NCBI RefSeq assembly: GCF_000378445.1
Contig: NZ_KB899695.1
Location: 62,001-126,000, forward strand
DNA: 64,000 nt
Source: Deinococcus aquatilis DSM 23025
GTDB lineage: Bacteria; Deinococcota; Deinococci; Deinococcales; Deinococcaceae
Direction of reading: 5' to 3'
Shown: positions 18,686 to 29,854 of the stretch, one piece after another
Numbering within the stretch: the stretch's first letter is position 1
How the letters are laid out: each line of letters opens with the position of its first letter
Notes under the pieces: model-generated
What the model saw: only the letters and a program-made list of their open reading frames with translations
What the model was told of the DNA's origin: nothing
The model's database searches: none
Made by a program: the position numbers and the translations under genes

Positions 18686-19062
18686 AGGCGACTCCTGCGG
18701 GAAGGAAAGGTGATCAGGGCAGCAACGGCCAGCAGCGTCAATACGCCCGCACTGCCCAGCAACAGGGCACGGAGGCCAGCAGGCATACTCTCTCCCTGAC
18801 GGATCACCGCCGGAATGAGGGTCGCGGCGCTGAGCAGATTACCGCCCACGAGGCCGCCCACCGCCGTCGCCTGAGGCTGACCAGAAACGGCTCCAGACGC
18901 GATCAGGAAGACGCCCCAGACGGCCAGAATGCCGCCGCACACGCGGGCCAACCACAGCGGAGACACGCCCACTGTGCCCGCCAACGTTGCCGGAAGAAAA
19001 TAAAGCAGGAGGCCGAGGGGCAAAAACACCACAGCCGTCAACCAGAAAGAAGCACGCAACAC
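18682..19062 (-). CDS. Membrane protein of unknown function
   Basis: About 127 residues from a proposed GTG at 19062, with three or four hydrophobic helices (for example FWLTAVVFLPLGLLLYFLP and LLGSAGVLTLLAVAALI) and a basic C-terminus. The open frame extends to 19233, but the extra 57 residues are polar, Cys- and Trp-rich and run through a heptamer repeat, so they are probably not coding. The gene is coupled to the RluB-type gene. No family recognised. Confidence 0.6.
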   Translation of the reverse strand: MLRASFWLTAVVFLPLGLLLYFLPATLAGTVGVSPLWLARVCGGILAVWGVFLIASGAVSGQPQATAVGGLVGGNLLSAATLIPAVIRQGESMPAGLRALLLGSAGVLTLLAVAALITFPSRRSRL

Positions 19063-19217
19063 ACTGGGCAGTGTACGGGAGGCGGCGGGGAAAAGGGGAG
19101 CCGTGGGGCACACATGGGATAGGGAAAGCCAACAATCTTGATCCCTCGTATGCCAATGCTTGTCGAAAGTGTTGTTCCACTTCCTGTCGAAAGTGACAGA
19201 GATTTCGACCCACCCGC

Positions 19218-19246
19218 TTTTCCCACTGACCACGCATCACTGACTG
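19218..19246 (-). repeat. Heptamer repeat (GTGGTCA family)
   Basis: TTTTCCCACTGACCACGCATC carries inverted units of the dispersed 7-bp repeat, upstream of truB. Confidence 0.5.
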
Positions 19247-19274
19247 AACCTCGGCCTGATAGCCTCAAGTCCAT

Positions 19275-20219
19275 ATGCCCGTGATTGCTGTAGACAAGCC
19301 GCTGAACCTGACTTCTCATGACGTGGTGGGCCGGGCGAGGCGGGCGCTGGGCACCAAGCGGGTGGGCCACACCGGAACGCTTGACCCGCTGGCAACCGGA
19401 GTGCTGGTGCTGTGCGTGAACGACAGTACCAAGGTCGTGCAGTTCATGGACGCCGACAGCAAGGACTATCTGGCCTGGATCAGCCTCGGTGCGGGCACGC
19501 GCACGCTGGATGCGGAAGGGCCAATCGACGACACCGCCGATGTGCCGCCCCTGACCGAAGACACCGTGCGCGAAGTGTTGGCCGACTTCGTAGGGCCGCT
19601 GGCGCAGGTGCCGCCGCAGTACAGCGCCATTCAGGTGGGCGGCGTGCGGGCCTATGCCGTGGCACGGGCCGGGGGCGCACTGGACTTGCCCGCCCGAAAC
19701 GTGGTGATCCATTCGCTGGAACTGCTGGGCATTTACGGCAGCGTGCAGGACGCGCCCCACACCTTCTCCCCTACCCCTCAGGGCTGGACCCCCAGCGCAG
19801 AAGGCAAGGCAGAAGGCAAAACCTTCCCCTTTCCTGCCCCACTGGGCGAGTTTCCTACCCTGCTGATCCGTGCCCGCGTGGGCAGCGGCACCTACCTTCG
19901 TTCGTTGGCGCGGGATGTGGGCGCGGCGCTGGGCGTACCTGCCCACCTGTCGGGACTAGTGAGAACCCGTGTGGGCCGCTACGACCTCGCTGCCGCCGCC
20001 GATCTGGACAATCTAGCCGAAGCCAAAAGCATTCCCGATCTGGACGCCCTCGATTTTCCGCGCCTGGAAGTGGATGAACGCGTGGCCCGCGAACTGCGCC
20101 AGGGCAAACGCCCCCAGCACACGGCACAGGGGCGACAGGTGGTCACGCTGAACGGCGAATTGGTGGCGGTGGTGGACGGCGACGGGGAACAGTTGAAGGT
20201 GGTGCGGGCGTGGGCTTAA
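19275..20219 (+). CDS. truB: tRNA pseudouridine-55 synthase TruB
   Basis: TruB isomerises U55 in the T loop of tRNAs. The catalytic motif GHTGTLDPLATGVL is at about 31-44 with D37 as the nucleophile; KPLNLTSHDVV precedes it, and GSGTYLRSLARDVG and a C-terminal PUA-like segment follow. The 314-residue protein holds an insertion of about 28 residues (about 158-186, Pro/Gly/Glu/Lys-rich) between the catalytic core strands, which most bacterial TruB proteins lack. A TAGCCT box lies 9 nt before the ATG. Confidence 0.95.
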   Translation: MPVIAVDKPLNLTSHDVVGRARRALGTKRVGHTGTLDPLATGVLVLCVNDSTKVVQFMDADSKDYLAWISLGAGTRTLDAEGPIDDTADVPPLTEDTVREVLADFVGPLAQVPPQYSAIQVGGVRAYAVARAGGALDLPARNVVIHSLELLGIYGSVQDAPHTFSPTPQGWTPSAEGKAEGKTFPFPAPLGEFPTLLIRARVGSGTYLRSLARDVGAALGVPAHLSGLVRTRVGRYDLAAAADLDNLAEAKSIPDLDALDFPRLEVDERVARELRQGKRPQHTAQGRQVVTLNGELVAVVDGDGEQLKVVRAWA

Positions 20220-20222
20220 AAG

Positions 20223-20371
20223 CGGTGAGTGGGTTGTGGTGAGTGGGAAAGGCGCAGGTGGGCAGAAGCGCTCAGACTTTTCGGTTTTGAACTTTGGCAA
20301 CAGACCTAAAAACTAATTTCACACGCTCCACGCTCCTTTTGCCCTTCCCACTGACCACTCACCACTCACAG
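20223..20371. repeat. Inverted pair of heptamer repeats between truB and gatA
   Basis: The left arm (20223-20250, GTGAGTGGGTTGTGGTGAGT) and right arm (20344-20371, CTTCCCACTGACCACTCACC) are roughly complementary and enclose about 95 bp between the convergent genes truB and gatA. The pair could fold into a long imperfect hairpin in either transcript. Confidence 0.6.
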
Positions 20372-20383
20372 CGTGCAGCGCCC

Positions 20384-21853
20384 TCAATACCCCGCTGGCC
20401 CTTCCATCTGCACCGCTCCCACACCTTCCAGACCCCCGGCCAGCGTCAGCAGCACTTCATCCTTCAGGGTGGGCGCGATGAACTGAATGCCGATGGGCAG
20501 GCGTACGCCGTCCACGGTTTCAAATCCGGCAGGCACGCTGAGGGCAGGCAACCCGGCCAGATTGATCGCCACGGTATCCACATCGGCGGCGTACATGGCA
20601 AGGGGGTCGCTGGATTTCTCGCCGCGCCGGAAGGCCGGAAAAGGGCTGGTGGGCGTGACCAGCACATCGAAGTCGGCAAAGGCTCGGGCAAAATCCTGTG
20701 CGATCAATCCACGGACTTTCATGGCCTTGGAATAATAGGCGTCGTAATAGCCGCTGCTGAGGGCGTAGGTGCCGATCAGAATGCGGCGCTGCACCTCACG
20801 CCCGAAGCCGTGTTCGCGGGTCAGGGTCATGCTGGTGTTGACGTCTGCACCGGGGGTATCTCGATCACCGTAGGTCATGCCGTCATAGCGGGCAAGGTTG
20901 CTGCTGGCTTCGGGCATGGCGATCAGGTAATACGCGGCAATAGCGTGCCGTACGCTGGCAACGCTGACTTCCTGCACGCTGGCTCCGGCTCCGCGCATGG
21001 CGTCCAGGGTGGCGTTCAGGGTGGCTTCTACGCCCGCCGTATTGCCCTCCAGACTCTCGCGGATCACGCCCACGCGCAGGCCGCGCAGGTCGTCGGGCGT
21101 TCCGGCGGCAAACTGCGGCGGGGCTTGCAGGCTGGTGGCATCGCTGGGATCGTGTCCGGCGATCACGTTCATGATCAGGGCGAGGTCGGCGGCGTTGCGG
21201 GCAAACGGCCCGATCTGATCGAGGCTGCTGGCATAGGCCACCAATCCGTAACGGCTGACGCGCCCGTAGGTGGGTTTCAGGCCGTACACCCCCGTAAAGG
21301 CGGCGGGTTGGCGCACGCTGCCGCCGGTATCGCTGCCCAAACTGATGGGTGTGAGCTGGGCCGCCACGGCCACCGCGCTTCCGCCGCTGCTGCCCCCCGG
21401 CACGCGGGCCGTATCCCAGGGGTTGAGGGTAGGGCCACTGGCGCTGGATTCGGTGGAACTGCCCATCGCGAATTCGTCCATGTTGGCCTTGCCCACGATG
21501 ACGGCCCCAGCCTGCATCAGGCGGCGGGCAACGGTGGCGTCGTAGGGGCTGGTGTAGTGGGCCAGAATCCGGCTGCCGCAGGTCGTCCGGGTGCCGCGCA
21601 CGTTGATGTTGTCCTTCACGATGATGGGCACGCCCGCCAGCGGCAACATTTCGCCCGCCTGCACCCGCGCCTGTACGGCATCGGCCTGCTGAGCTGCGCC
21701 CTCATTCAGGCTGATCAGGGCGTTCAGATGTTGGGCGGCCTCTATACGTGTCAGCGAGTCGGACAACAGGGCTTGTGGGGTCGTTTCCTGCACCGAGACG
21801 GCACGCGCCAGATCAGTAGCAGAAGGCAGAGAAGAATTCACGGGAACTGACAT
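20384..21853 (-). CDS. gatA: Asp-tRNA(Asn)/Glu-tRNA(Gln) amidotransferase subunit A
   Basis: GatA is the glutaminase subunit of GatCAB, which converts Glu-tRNA(Gln) and Asp-tRNA(Asn) to the amidated forms. The amidase-signature triad is visible: Lys in PIIVKDNINVRG, the cis-Ser in GSDTGGSVRQP and the nucleophile Ser region PGGSSGGSAVAVAA. The product from the ATG at 21853 is 489 residues. That ATG lies 6 nt after a TACACT box, which fixes the start over the GTG one codon upstream. gatB and gatC are not in the window. Confidence 0.95.
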   Translation of the reverse strand: MSVPVNSSLPSATDLARAVSVQETTPQALLSDSLTRIEAAQHLNALISLNEGAAQQADAVQARVQAGEMLPLAGVPIIVKDNINVRGTRTTCGSRILAHYTSPYDATVARRLMQAGAVIVGKANMDEFAMGSSTESSASGPTLNPWDTARVPGGSSGGSAVAVAAQLTPISLGSDTGGSVRQPAAFTGVYGLKPTYGRVSRYGLVAYASSLDQIGPFARNAADLALIMNVIAGHDPSDATSLQAPPQFAAGTPDDLRGLRVGVIRESLEGNTAGVEATLNATLDAMRGAGASVQEVSVASVRHAIAAYYLIAMPEASSNLARYDGMTYGDRDTPGADVNTSMTLTREHGFGREVQRRILIGTYALSSGYYDAYYSKAMKVRGLIAQDFARAFADFDVLVTPTSPFPAFRRGEKSSDPLAMYAADVDTVAINLAGLPALSVPAGFETVDGVRLPIGIQFIAPTLKDEVLLTLAGGLEGVGAVQMEGPAGY

Positions 21854-21859
21854 CACGCC

Positions 21860-21865
21860 AGTGTA
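21860..21865 (-). promoter_or_regulatory. -10 box of gatA (leaderless type)
   Basis: TACACT on the minus strand ends 6 nt before the gatA ATG. Confidence 0.6.
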
Positions 21866-21981
21866 ACGGGGGACTTGCGGCGAGGAGAGCAGAAGACCAG
21901 ATCAGGGCCAGCGGCAAGGTGGGAGCCGCAGACCGGACAACATCTAGACCGCTCAAACGGATTCCGTATTCGGTCTCTCCT

Positions 21982-22140
21982 CTACCCTCCCGGGCCTCCA
22001 AGATTCTGCTGACTCCGATGGACCGGCCCAACCCTGTTGAGGTCTCCTGTGGCCTCTAAGACACTGAACAGCCGCCGCAGGTCAGCTTTCGCACGTTTTA
22101 GCCAATCATCCTGGAAGACACCAAAGTCAATCGAAAACAT
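21982..22140 (-). CDS. Small gene of unknown function, divergent from the sugar transporter
   Basis: A 52-codon frame starts at the ATG at 22138-22140 and is preceded by a strong Shine-Dalgarno (AGGAGGG, 6 nt upstream). The product begins MFSIDFGVFQDDWLKRAKAD, continues as an amphipathic basic helix (LRRLFSVLE), and ends in a Gly/Pro-rich tail. The palindrome TGTAATCGGTTACA lies just upstream, so the gene may share sugar-responsive control with the transporter. I do not recognise the product; it may be a small protein or the remnant of a longer gene. Confidence 0.5.
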   Translation of the reverse strand: MFSIDFGVFQDDWLKRAKADLRRLFSVLEATGDLNRVGPVHRSQQNLGGPGG

Positions 22141-22152
22141 CACATACCCTCC

Positions 22153-22166
22153 TGTAATCGGTTACA
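22153..22166. promoter_or_regulatory. LacI/GalR-family operator palindrome
   Basis: TGTAATCGGTTACA is a 14-bp palindrome (one mismatch pair around the CG centre) that fits the LacI-family operator pattern TGNAANCGNTTNCA. It lies 238 bp upstream of the sugar-binding protein gene and directly upstream of the divergent small gene. Confidence 0.75.
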
Positions 22167-22269
22167 AATGAGTGCTGCATGTATCCAAGAGACAGAGAGT
22201 TGACCGCCGTGTCACAGCTCAAGCAGCACACTAACGATTGTTTTCTAACTTCCGATTCTTAAGACAACA

Positions 22270-22298
22270 TTGACACACCCGATTCAACGGTGTAGCCT
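22270..22298 (+). promoter_or_regulatory. Predicted promoter of the sugar transporter operon
   Basis: A perfect -35 TTGACA (22270-22275) is followed after 17 bp by a weak -10 TAGCCT (22293-22298). The 5' leader would be about 85 nt and contains the AAGGGGG ribosome binding site before the ATG at 22391. Confidence 0.5.
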
Positions 22299-22390
22299 TC
22301 ACGTACCAACTTTTAGACTTTCGTGGAACCGCTTCCGAAACGGGGCGGGGCTGCACGCCGGTGCAGTTTTAAAGCCACCAAGGGGGATGC

Positions 22391-23650
22391 ATGAAGAAAG
22401 TAATCGCCATCATCGGTCTTACGGCTGCTATCGCAGCGAACTCTCAAGCCGCAGCAGTCACGGTTACGCTGGCCTGTGGTGCTGTGGGTCAGGAACTCGA
22501 ACTGTGCAAGGCTGGCGCTGATCGCTGGGCCGCCAAGACGGGCAACTCTGTCAAAATCTTTGAAAGCCCCAACCTCACCAATGACCGTCTGGGCCTGTAC
22601 CAGCAGCAATTGGCCGCCAAGAGCAGCGACATTGACGTGTATCAGCTCGACGTGGTGTGGCCCGGCCTGCTGGCCCAGCACTTCGTTGACCTGAAGGGCA
22701 AAGTGCCTGCCGCCGAAGTCAACGCTCACTTCAAAGGCATCGTCGCGGCCAACACCGTCAACGGCAAACTGGTGGCTATGCCCTGGTTTACCGACGCGGG
22801 CCTGCTGTACTACCGCACCGACCTGATGACCAAATACGGCTACAAGACTGCTCCCAAGACCTGGGCTGAGCTGGCCGCAATGGCCAAGAAGATCCAGACG
22901 GGCGAGCAGAAGACCAACAAGTCCTTTGCTGGCTACGTGTGGCAGGGCAAGAACTACGAAGGCCTCACCTGTGACGCGCTGGAATGGGTTGTCTCCTTCG
23001 GCGGCGGCACCATCGTCGACGACAAGGGCGCGATCACCATCAACAACGCCAAGGCTGCTGCCGCGCTCGACGCTGCCGCAAGCTGGGTCAAGAACATCAG
23101 CCCCGCTGGTGTGACGACCTACGGCGAAGAAGAAGCACGCGGTATCTTCCAGTCGGGCAACGCCGCATTTATGCGCAACTGGCCCTACGCCTGGGCACTC
23201 GGCCAGGGCGACGACAGCAAGGTCAAGGGTAAGATCGGCGTCGCTCCTCTGCCCAGCGGCGGCGCAGGCAACGCAGCCACGCTCGGCGGCTGGCAGCTCG
23301 GCGTCAGCACCTACTCCAAGAACCAGGCCGCCGCGATTTCGCTGGTGCGCTACCTCGCCGGACCCGACGAGCAGAAAATCCGCGCCATCGAAGGTGCTTA
23401 CAACCCCACCATTCAGGCCCTCTACAAAGACTCCGCCGTCCTGAAGGCCAACCCCTTCTTCGGGAGCCTGCTGAACGTGTTCACGAGCGCCGTGGCCCGT
23501 CCTTCCGGCCCCACCAAGAGCAAGTACAACCAGGTTTCTCAGGCGTTCAGCACTGCTGTCAGCGACGTGTTGAACGGCAAGAGCAAGGGCGCAGCCGCCG
23601 TTGCCAAGCTCTCCACCGACCTCGCCCGCATCAAGGGTCGTGGCTGGTAA
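22391..23650 (+). CDS. Sugar ABC transporter substrate-binding protein (maltose/trehalose type)
   Basis: The 419-residue periplasmic protein has a signal peptide without a lipobox (cleavage near NSQAAA) and the cluster B / MalE-like pattern of carbohydrate binders: [68 protein letters not shown] and LGGWQLGVS. These are typical of trehalose/maltose receptors in the Thermus-Deinococcus group. It is followed by two permease genes; no ATPase gene is present, so a shared MsiK-type ATPase is probably used. Control by a LacI-family repressor is suggested by the upstream palindrome. Confidence 0.92.
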   Translation: MKKVIAIIGLTAAIAANSQAAAVTVTLACGAVGQELELCKAGADRWAAKTGNSVKIFESPNLTNDRLGLYQQQLAAKSSDIDVYQLDVVWPGLLAQHFVDLKGKVPAAEVNAHFKGIVAANTVNGKLVAMPWFTDAGLLYYRTDLMTKYGYKTAPKTWAELAAMAKKIQTGEQKTNKSFAGYVWQGKNYEGLTCDALEWVVSFGGGTIVDDKGAITINNAKAAAALDAAASWVKNISPAGVTTYGEEEARGIFQSGNAAFMRNWPYAWALGQGDDSKVKGKIGVAPLPSGGAGNAATLGGWQLGVSTYSKNQAAAISLVRYLAGPDEQKIRAIEGAYNPTIQALYKDSAVLKANPFFGSLLNVFTSAVARPSGPTKSKYNQVSQAFSTAVSDVLNGKSKGAAAVAKLSTDLARIKGRGW

Positions 23651-23682
23651 TCCTTAACCGCACTCTTTTCTGAGCTTGCGGG

Positions 23683-23714
23683 GAGGACGTCCACAGACCG
23701 GGCGTCCTCTTTTC
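23683..23714 (+). terminator. Terminator or attenuating hairpin between binding protein and permeases
   Basis: GAGGACG (23683-23689) pairs with CGTCCTC (23703-23709) and is followed by TTTTC. It would let most transcripts stop after the binding protein, giving the excess of binding protein over permease usual for ABC importers. Confidence 0.7.
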
Positions 23715-23886
23715 ATTTCAAGTCTTTATTTATGTCGAATTTTTCTCATGACGCGGGACTCCTGCTAGGCGCACGCTGGACATTCAAAGCCGCTCGACAA
23801 CCTCGCGTCAGCCTCTTCACACCGCCGCCGCACGGCCACTATTGCGGCCACCATCCTGCCTTACCGGGCGGAACAGGGGGACATCC

Positions 23887-24819
23887 ATGACGACCAATGC
23901 CACACCCAAAATTGCCGCTCCCGTCAGACGCCGGGGCATCGAGGCGGCCCGCGCCCGGCAAGCCGTGTTGCTGCTGCTGCCCACGCTGATTGCCATTGCA
24001 CTTGTCGCTGGCTACCCGCTGTACCGCACTATTTTCTTCTCGATGTTCGAGGCCAACCTGACCAACCCGGATCAGCGCACCTTCCTCGGCTTTGGCAATT
24101 TTTGGTTCACCACTTCCGACGGCATTGCGTTGGGCTTCCTGCAAGATCCGAAGTGGTGGGGCGCAGTCAAGAACACGATGTTGTTCACGGTGGTATCGGT
24201 CTTTTTAGAAACTGTATTCGGCATGATCATTGCCATGGTCGTCAACAGCGCCTTCAAAGGCCGCGCCTTTTTGCGTACGGCCATGCTGGTGCCCTGGGCC
24301 ATTCCTACGGTGGTCAGCGCCCAGATGTGGGCCTATATGTACAACGACTCCTTTGGTCTGATCGGACGCGGACTGCTGGGCGGGCAGGCGCTACTTGCCA
24401 ACACCGACAGCGCGATCTGGGCCTTGATCGCAGTAGATGTGTGGAAGACCACCTCATTTATGGCGCTCCTGATTCTGGCGGGTCTGCAGAGCCTTCCCAC
24501 CGACATGTACGAAGCCGCCGACATGGACGGCGCGACCAAGTGGACGCAGTTCTGGCGGATGACCTTGCCTCTGCTCCGGCCCGCGCTGCTGGTGGCCCTC
24601 GTGTTCCGCAGCCTCGACGCCCTGCGCGTATTCGACATCATGTCGGTGATGCTGGGCAACGTGAACGCCGCCAGCACCTCTATGACGGGGTACGCACGTC
24701 AGGCGCTGATCGATAACCAACTGCTTGGCATGGGCAGCGCCGTCAGTATCGCCGTGTTCGTGATCATCATGGTCATCGTGGTGATTTACGTAACCGCCTT
24801 CCGCGTGAAGTTCGACTAA
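23887..24819 (+). CDS. Sugar ABC transporter permease, MalF type
   Basis: From the ATG at 23887 (Shine-Dalgarno AGGGGG) the product is 310 residues with six predicted membrane helices. The EAA loop that contacts the ATPase is clear: [19 protein letters not shown]. It pairs with the next gene product to form the membrane channel for a sugar, probably maltose or trehalose. The open frame extends 45 nt further upstream without a ribosome binding site. Confidence 0.93.
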   Translation: MTTNATPKIAAPVRRRGIEAARARQAVLLLLPTLIAIALVAGYPLYRTIFFSMFEANLTNPDQRTFLGFGNFWFTTSDGIALGFLQDPKWWGAVKNTMLFTVVSVFLETVFGMIIAMVVNSAFKGRAFLRTAMLVPWAIPTVVSAQMWAYMYNDSFGLIGRGLLGGQALLANTDSAIWALIAVDVWKTTSFMALLILAGLQSLPTDMYEAADMDGATKWTQFWRMTLPLLRPALLVALVFRSLDALRVFDIMSVMLGNVNAASTSMTGYARQALIDNQLLGMGSAVSIAVFVIIMVIVVIYVTAFRVKFD

Positions 24820-24834
24820 AGGAGGCTGACAGAC

Positions 24835-25686
24835 ATGGTTCTCAAACGCACCAACCCCACGCTCTACTACCTTCAGCGCACCGGTTTTTACCTGCTGGTC
24901 ATCGTCATTACCCTCTACCTGCTGGTGCCGTTCTTCTGGGCTGTCCTGACCAGCTTCCGTAAATCGGGCGACCTGTTTCTGCCTCCTGCCCAGTTTATCG
25001 GCGCGGCCAGCACCTTCGGTAATTACATCGACGTTTTTGCCAACCCCAACTTCCAGAAAGGTCTCCTGTTCAGCCTGCTCGTGGCTGTCGGTTCGGTGGT
25101 CATCAGTCTGATTTTCGGCAGCTTTGCCGCCTACGCGCTGGGCCGCTTCAAGTTCCGGTTCAAATCAGGGGTGCTGTACGTCATCCTGGCCGTCAGCGTG
25201 TTTCCGCAGATCGCCGTATTGGGCGGCCTGTACACGCTGATCAGCAACCTGAGTCTGTATAACAGCCCGCTCGGTCTGATCCTCAGCTACCTGATTTTCA
25301 CCATTCCCTTCACAGTCTGGGTGCTGACCAGCTTTGTGCGCGACATTCCCGGTGAACTGGAAGAAGCCGCGCTCGTGGACGGCGCTTCGCCCCTGCAAAC
25401 GCTGTTTCAGGTGCTGTTTCCGGTCATGATGCCTGCCCTGGTCACCACCGGCCTGCTGGCCTTCATCAATGCCTGGAACGAGTACCTGTTTGCGCTGACC
25501 TTTACCAGCACCAACCGCACCGTGCCTGTGGTGATCGCCAACTACTCTGGGGCCACGCAATTCGACCAGCCCTGGGGACAGATCATGGCCGCCAGCATCG
25601 TGGTGACCGTGCCGCTGATCATTCTGGTCTTGGTCTTCCAACGCAACATCGTCTCGGGCCTGACTGCCGGAGCCGTCAAAGGCTGA
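24835..25686 (+). CDS. Sugar ABC transporter permease, MalG type
   Basis: The 283-residue protein has six membrane helices and the EAA loop [20 protein letters not shown]. It follows the MalF-type gene by 15 bp and shares its transcript; AGGAGG lies 9 nt before the ATG. Together the two permeases make the heterodimeric channel. Confidence 0.93.
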   Translation: MVLKRTNPTLYYLQRTGFYLLVIVITLYLLVPFFWAVLTSFRKSGDLFLPPAQFIGAASTFGNYIDVFANPNFQKGLLFSLLVAVGSVVISLIFGSFAAYALGRFKFRFKSGVLYVILAVSVFPQIAVLGGLYTLISNLSLYNSPLGLILSYLIFTIPFTVWVLTSFVRDIPGELEEAALVDGASPLQTLFQVLFPVMMPALVTTGLLAFINAWNEYLFALTFTSTNRTVPVVIANYSGATQFDQPWGQIMAASIVVTVPLIILVLVFQRNIVSGLTAGAVKG

Positions 25687-25714
25687 AGCCCCCTTCTCTC
25701 CTCCACTCTCTTGC

Positions 25715-25744
25715 AGCCGCTTCCTTGTTGGAGGCGGCTTTTTC
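25715..25744 (+). terminator. Rho-independent terminator of the sugar transporter operon
   Basis: AGCCGC(TTCC) pairs with (GGA)GGCGGCT around a short loop and is followed by TTTTTC. Confidence 0.85.
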
Positions 25745-25771
25745 GTGCGTGACACGCAGAGGTCTCTTTTA

Positions 25772-25834
25772 TTGGCCCAGTTGACACGCCGTCATACAAT
25801 TGACCTTCACCCCCACTGCCATTCCCGCTAGGCT
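25772..25834 (+). promoter_or_regulatory. Promoter region of the 25841 gene, two candidate -10 boxes
   Basis: TAGGCT (25829-25834) ends 6 nt before the ATG at 25841, fitting a leaderless message. A second option, TTGGCC (25772-25777) with TACAAT (25795-25800) at 17 bp, would give a leader of about 35 nt. Confidence 0.5.
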
Positions 25835-25840
25835 GACTGC

Positions 25841-26962
25841 ATGACCGACCCGCCCTCTGCTGTTCCACGCCGGGTTCAGACCGGGCGGTGGGTGTCGGCG
25901 GTGTTGGCTCTGGCGTTGTTGGCCTTCAGTCCCACCGTGGCGTTTTATGCCCAGCACCTGTTGGGCGGCCAAGCACAGCAGGCGGCCCCTCTGCCAGCGG
26001 CGCGGGTGGGCACGCTGTCGGCAGAGGTGGTGCAGAGTTACGCCCTGACCACGCCCAGTTTTCAGCGGGCTTTGGCGGATGTGCGCGTCAGCGAGCGACG
26101 CCGCCTGAATCTGGCTCAGGCGCAGTATCAGACCTATTTGCAGGCCAGACAGACCCTTGGCCGTGCGCGGGCCAGTGCCGTGATGCGGCTGCTGGACACC
26201 GAAATCCGCAACCAGAACCCGGCCCTCAGCCGCCGCAGCGTGTTCGGCAGTCCCGAGGCCGCGCTGAACAACGTGCAGAGCTGGCTGGCATTTCTGGCCT
26301 GGGCCGCCGAGACCCGCCCCGGTGACCGTGCGCTGGCGCGGCAAGCTCCGGTGCCGATTGCACCACAGATTGTACGGACCAATCGGCAGAATCTGTTGCG
26401 GGCAGCCAATGCCCTGCACCTTACGCCCGGCGGTCTGGCTGCCATTCTGGACAACGAGCAGGCAGGTGCACGCAGCGGCCTGGGCCTCTCGGGGTGGCTA
26501 CGAACCTTCACTGACACTGTGGCGCTGCGGGCCACCGAAGCCTACGGCAGCAGCGGAGCCACAGGCCGCCTGTCGCGCACAGTCGGACTGACCCAGATGA
26601 GCTGGGAAGACGCGGTCGGACAGGCCGAGCGGCTGCGGTCGCTGAAAGTCACGCTCAACGGCCCCTATCCTACCGACGAAGCGCAGGCCAGAGCTGCCCT
26701 CAACTCGCCCTACGATCATTTCCTGCTCAGCGCGTCACGGTTGCGCGGGTACCTGCTGGCGAGCCTTCCCACCAAACCTGAACCGGATACCGACCCCCTC
26801 AGTCCAGCTATTCAGGCCTACCTGACCGATGCCTGGGCCAATTTTCTCGGCCCGGCCTGGCACAACAACCCGGCCCTTGCCAGCAGCGGGCAAACGTGGC
26901 CCTACGCCTGGAATGCTTTTTTCAAGGCCTGCCTGTATGAACAGCGGCTGTTTTCAAAGTGA
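25841..26962 (+). CDS. Secreted or membrane-anchored protein, possibly lysozyme-like
   Basis: The 373-residue product has an N-terminal hydrophobic segment (about 17-40) that is a signal or anchor, then an Ala/Arg-rich helical region. I do not recognise it firmly. The stretch AAILDNEQAG (E206) followed by a Gly/Ser-rich loop and VGLTQMSWEDA (248-258) resembles the catalytic Glu and the GLMQ motif of lytic transglycosylases and goose-type lysozymes, but the spacing is longer than usual. The C-terminus has a conserved-looking WANFLGPAW and a single Cys. It is convergent with trpC. Confidence 0.6.
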   Translation: MTDPPSAVPRRVQTGRWVSAVLALALLAFSPTVAFYAQHLLGGQAQQAAPLPAARVGTLSAEVVQSYALTTPSFQRALADVRVSERRRLNLAQAQYQTYLQARQTLGRARASAVMRLLDTEIRNQNPALSRRSVFGSPEAALNNVQSWLAFLAWAAETRPGDRALARQAPVPIAPQIVRTNRQNLLRAANALHLTPGGLAAILDNEQAGARSGLGLSGWLRTFTDTVALRATEAYGSSGATGRLSRTVGLTQMSWEDAVGQAERLRSLKVTLNGPYPTDEAQARAALNSPYDHFLLSASRLRGYLLASLPTKPEPDTDPLSPAIQAYLTDAWANFLGPAWHNNPALASSGQTWPYAWNAFFKACLYEQRLFSK

Positions 26963-26981
26963 AGTCCAGACGCGGTGGAGT

Positions 26982-27794
<813 letters not shown>

Positions 27795-27801
27795 AAACCG
27801 A

Positions 27802-27807
27802 AGTATA
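27802..27807 (-). promoter_or_regulatory. -10 box of trpC (leaderless type)
   Basis: TATACT on the minus strand ends 7 nt before the trpC ATG. Confidence 0.65.
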
Positions 27808-27900
27808 GGGGCCGGGGCAGGCGCACCGGAGGGCTGTCCTAGCCAGAGTTGCGCTTCATCAGCCCCATGTCACGGGCAGGCGTGTTAGGTTATGAGGCAT

Positions 27901-28428
27901 ATGAGCCTCGCCCCCGGCAACGGCCCCGTGCAAATCACGCAGGAGCAACTCCAAGCCCGCATTCACGAACTCGCCCAGCGGATTCGGGACGATTACGCCG
28001 GACGCGACCCCCACCTGATCTGCGTTCTGAACGGCGCATTCATGTTCCATACCGACCTGGTGCGGGCGCTGAACGTGCCCTGTACCATCGATTTCTTGCA
28101 GGCCAGCAGTTACGGCAACGAAAAACAGAGCAGCGGCGAGGTCAAACTGGTCAAGGATCTGCAGTTTCCGATCAGTGACCGCGACGTGATTCTGGTCGAA
28201 GACATCGTGGACACGGGTATCACCATGAGCTACCTACTGCACTACCTGCAGGGGCGCGGCCCCGCCAGCCTGAAGGTCGCCGCCCTGCTGAGTAAACCCA
28301 GCCGCCGTAAAGTGGAAGTGCCCGTGGAATATCTGGGCTTCACCATTCCCGACGCTTTCGTCTACGGATATGGCCTGGACCGCAGCCAGTACGACCGGAA
28401 TCTGCCTTTTATTACCAGTCAGGATTGA
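27901..28428 (+). CDS. hpt: Hypoxanthine phosphoribosyltransferase
   Basis: The enzyme salvages hypoxanthine (and guanine) with PRPP to give IMP (and GMP). The PRPP-binding loop VILVEDIVDTGITM is diagnostic, preceded by LICVLNGAFMF and followed by KVAALLSKPSRR and VEYLGFTIPDAFVYGYGLD. The product is 175 residues from the ATG at 27901; an ATG at 27892 would add three residues but overlaps the region just after the TAGGTT box (27886-27891). It is divergent from trpC. Confidence 0.95.
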   Translation: MSLAPGNGPVQITQEQLQARIHELAQRIRDDYAGRDPHLICVLNGAFMFHTDLVRALNVPCTIDFLQASSYGNEKQSSGEVKLVKDLQFPISDRDVILVEDIVDTGITMSYLLHYLQGRGPASLKVAALLSKPSRRKVEVPVEYLGFTIPDAFVYGYGLDRSQYDRNLPFITSQD

Positions 28429-28439
28429 AGCGCCTGTAA

Positions 28440-28534
28440 ATGGTCAGTGGTCAGTAGTGAGTGGGAAAAGATGAAGGTCTCGCAGATAAGTCTTCCCACC
28501 CGACCGCTCACTACGGTCAGGCTCTCACTGACCT
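28440..28534. repeat. Inverted pair of heptamer repeats between hpt and the permease gene
   Basis: 28440-28470 reads as GTCAGTG GTCAGTA GTGAGTG GGAAAAG, an exact 7-bp period. 28492-28534 holds degenerate units in the opposite orientation (CTTCCCACCCGACC, CTCACTGACCTTCC). Confidence 0.6.
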
Positions 28535-28546
28535 TCCGCTAATCCC

Positions 28547-29821
<1,275 letters not shown>

Positions 29822-29854
29822 GGAGTGTGGGAAGTGAAAGGTAAGGTGTGGGAA

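Noticed and set aside
20294..21850. Long open frame antisense to gatA (and similar antisense frames over citrate synthase, the ftsI cluster, guaB and the propeller gene)
   Set aside because: High GC content opens the opposite strand; the sense genes have complete family motifs and the antisense products have none.
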